Assembly (NCBI GenBank): GCA_025774615.1
Contig: JALGVQ010000132.1
Location: forward strand, 1-8,071
Source of the DNA: a bacterium
GTDB lineage: Bacteria; Blakebacterota; Blakebacteria; Blakebacterales; Blakebacteraceae
Length of the DNA stretch: 8,071 nt
Reading direction: 5' to 3'
Positions 7,053-8,071 of the stretch are shown piece after piece. The translations under genes were made by a program, and so were the position numbers. The notes below the pieces were generated by a model, which made no database searches, was not told the origin of the DNA, and saw only the letters and a program-made list of their open reading frames with translations. Numbering within the stretch: position 1 is the first letter of the stretch; each line of letters opens with the position of its first letter.

Positions 7053-8005
7053 GGCCGTCCCCCCTTCCCATCAGGTTCGTCTTCACTATCTGAACCTTCG
7101 ATCACTGCCAGGGCCTCCGGTCCGGCGATCCGCACGAAGATGTCGTGCAATGAGGGAGTCGCGAGTTCGAAGCTGGTGATCCTGGCCCTGGACATCGCCG
7201 CGGCAAGTACCTCATGCGAATCAACACCCCGCGCCAGACGCAGTTCCTGTTCGCGCCCGAAGTCGTTCATCTTCTCGACTCCCGGCAGATCTTTGAGGAC
7301 CTCAGCGTCCTCCTCTATCCGGATGCGTACTGTGTCGCTCCCGTATTTCTGCTGTATCGAGGCCAGCGTTCCGTCGAGCACCTTTCGCCCCTTGAAGATC
7401 ATGAAGATGAAGTCACACATCCTCTCGGCGACCGCCATATCGTGGGTCGAGAAGATCACTGTGGCGCCCTTGTCCTGGAGTTCCAGGACGCAGTCCCGGA
7501 TCACATCGAGGTTCACCGGATCGAGACCGGTGAACGGTTCATCCAGGATGATCAGGTCGGGTTTCGAGATGACGGTGGAGATGAACTGGACCTTCTGGCT
7601 CATCCCCTTGCTGAGCGCGTCCACTTTCTCCTTCGCCCAGTCGGTGAGATCGAGTTTCTCGAGCCACCGGTCGACTTCCTGGTCGAGATCCTTGCCATTC
7701 TTCAGGTCCCCGTAGAATTTCAGAACATCCCTGACCTTCATCTTCTTGTAGAGTCCCCGTTCCTCAGGCATATAGCCGATCCGGTCGGTCGCTGAACCGA
7801 CCAGGTGGTCCCCGAAGACACGGATCTCCCCCTGGTCGGGGTAGAAGATGTTCATGATCATCCGCAGGGTGGTGGTCTTTCCGGAACCGTTCGGGCCGAT
7901 GAATCCGTAGACGCTGCCCTCGGGAACAGAGAGGGAAAGATCGTCTACGGCTGTCACCTTGCTGAAGGTCTTGGTCACATGTTCGATCTCGACTGCGTTC
8001 ACCAT
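7049..8005 (-). CDS. ABC transporter ATP-binding protein, NatA-like (ABC-2 class)
   Basis: A 318-residue cytoplasmic ATPase that powers the adjacent permease. Walker A is GPNGSGKT (37-44). The Q-loop region GYMPEERGLYKKM (77-89) carries Glu in place of Gln, as is usual in this subfamily. The signature is LSKGM (131-135) instead of LSGGQ. Walker B is LIILDEP (151-157) with catalytic Glu156. The D-loop is GLD (160-162) and the switch histidine is His188. Residues from about 222 to 295, ending in TPSLHDIFVRIAG, match the accessory C-terminal domain (DUF4162 type) of NatA-like ATPases. A short acidic tail (EGSDSEDEPDGKGG) follows. The start is uncertain by one codon: GGGAG at 8009-8013 is 3 nt from the ATG at 8005 and 6 nt from the next codon, a GTG at 8002. 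All catalytic residues are present, so it should be active. The exported substrate is not evident. Confidence 0.95.
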   Translation of the reverse strand: MVNAVEIEHVTKTFSKVTAVDDLSLSVPEGSVYGFIGPNGSGKTTTLRMIMNIFYPDQGEIRVFGDHLVGSATDRIGYMPEERGLYKKMKVRDVLKFYGDLKNGKDLDQEVDRWLEKLDLTDWAKEKVDALSKGMSQKVQFISTVISKPDLIILDEPFTGLDPVNLDVIRDCVLELQDKGATVIFSTHDMAVAERMCDFIFMIFKGRKVLDGTLASIQQKYGSDTVRIRIEEDAEVLKDLPGVEKMNDFGREQELRLARGVDSHEVLAAAMSRARITSFELATPSLHDIFVRIAGPEALAVIEGSDSEDEPDGKGGRP

Positions 8006-8071
8006 CTTCTCCCGTGTAGTCGCTCGATCAGACAGATATTGGAGTACGTGCAGATATCAGGGAATATACGG
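8006..8071 (-). promoter_or_regulatory. Upstream region of the ABC-2 exporter operon (partial)
   Basis: Only 66 bp of the leader are in the window. It contains CAGATAT twice (8033-8039 and 8051-8057, period 18 bp) and the 9-mer CAGGGAATA (8058-8066), which recurs before padR. No convincing -35/-10 pair is visible, and the promoter may lie beyond the window. Confidence 0.3.

Noticed and set aside
6150-7715. A 521-codon plus-strand open frame opposite the ABC-2 exporter genes
   Set aside because: It is antisense to two clearly conserved proteins. It is rich in His because CAT is the complement of ATG, has no recognisable domain, and crosses the junction of the two real genes.
1-8071. Mobile element, CRISPR, toxin-antitoxin or defence system
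   Set aside because: There is no transposase, terminal repeat, spaced direct-repeat array, nuclease or small two-gene module. All five genes are transporter or regulator genes in one orientation.

Overview
The window is about 57% GC by rough hand count. It carries five protein genes, all on the minus strand, so transcription runs from high to low coordinates. The best clue to the host is the pairing of a small PadR-family regulator with very large 'orphan' MacB/FtsX-type permeases that have no ATPase of their own. This arrangement is typical of Acidobacteriota and also occurs in Gemmatimonadota and other Gram-negative lineages of the Acidobacteria/FCB kind. The phylum is an inference; no rRNA or other phylogenetic marker is present.

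Layout in transcription order. (1) 8005-7049 is an ABC ATPase of the NatA/ABC-2 type. (2) 7052-5736 is its six-helix ABC-2 permease of the NatB type. It overlaps the ATPase by ATGA, so the two form one exporter operon. (3) 5735-5531 is a 205-bp gap. It holds a candidate Rho-independent terminator for the exporter operon (5651-5690) and a striking 16-bp interrupted inverted repeat (5553-5610) just upstream of the next gene. (4) 5530-5186 is a PadR-type winged-helix regulator. (5) 5181-2476 is a 901-residue duplicated permease with an N-terminal 'permease prefix' domain. It starts 4 nt after the PadR stop, and its Shine-Dalgarno sequence lies inside the last PadR codons. (6) 2475-2242 is a 234-bp gap with two small hairpins and no credible gene. 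(7) 2241 to beyond position 1 is a second duplicated permease, paralogous to the first but without the prefix domain, cut by the window edge after 747 codons.

How they may work together: the NatAB-like pair is a self-sufficient exporter. The PadR regulator probably controls itself and the permease fused to it in one transcript, and perhaps the second permease. Neither large permease has a MacB/LolD-type ATPase beside it. The only ATPase in view belongs to a different ABC class and is already paired, so the energy source and substrate of the large permeases remain unknown. I found no mobile element, CRISPR array, RNA gene or clear new system. The most original signals are the interrupted inverted repeat before padR, the tandem prefix-plus/prefix-minus permease pair, and a marked excess of GATC.
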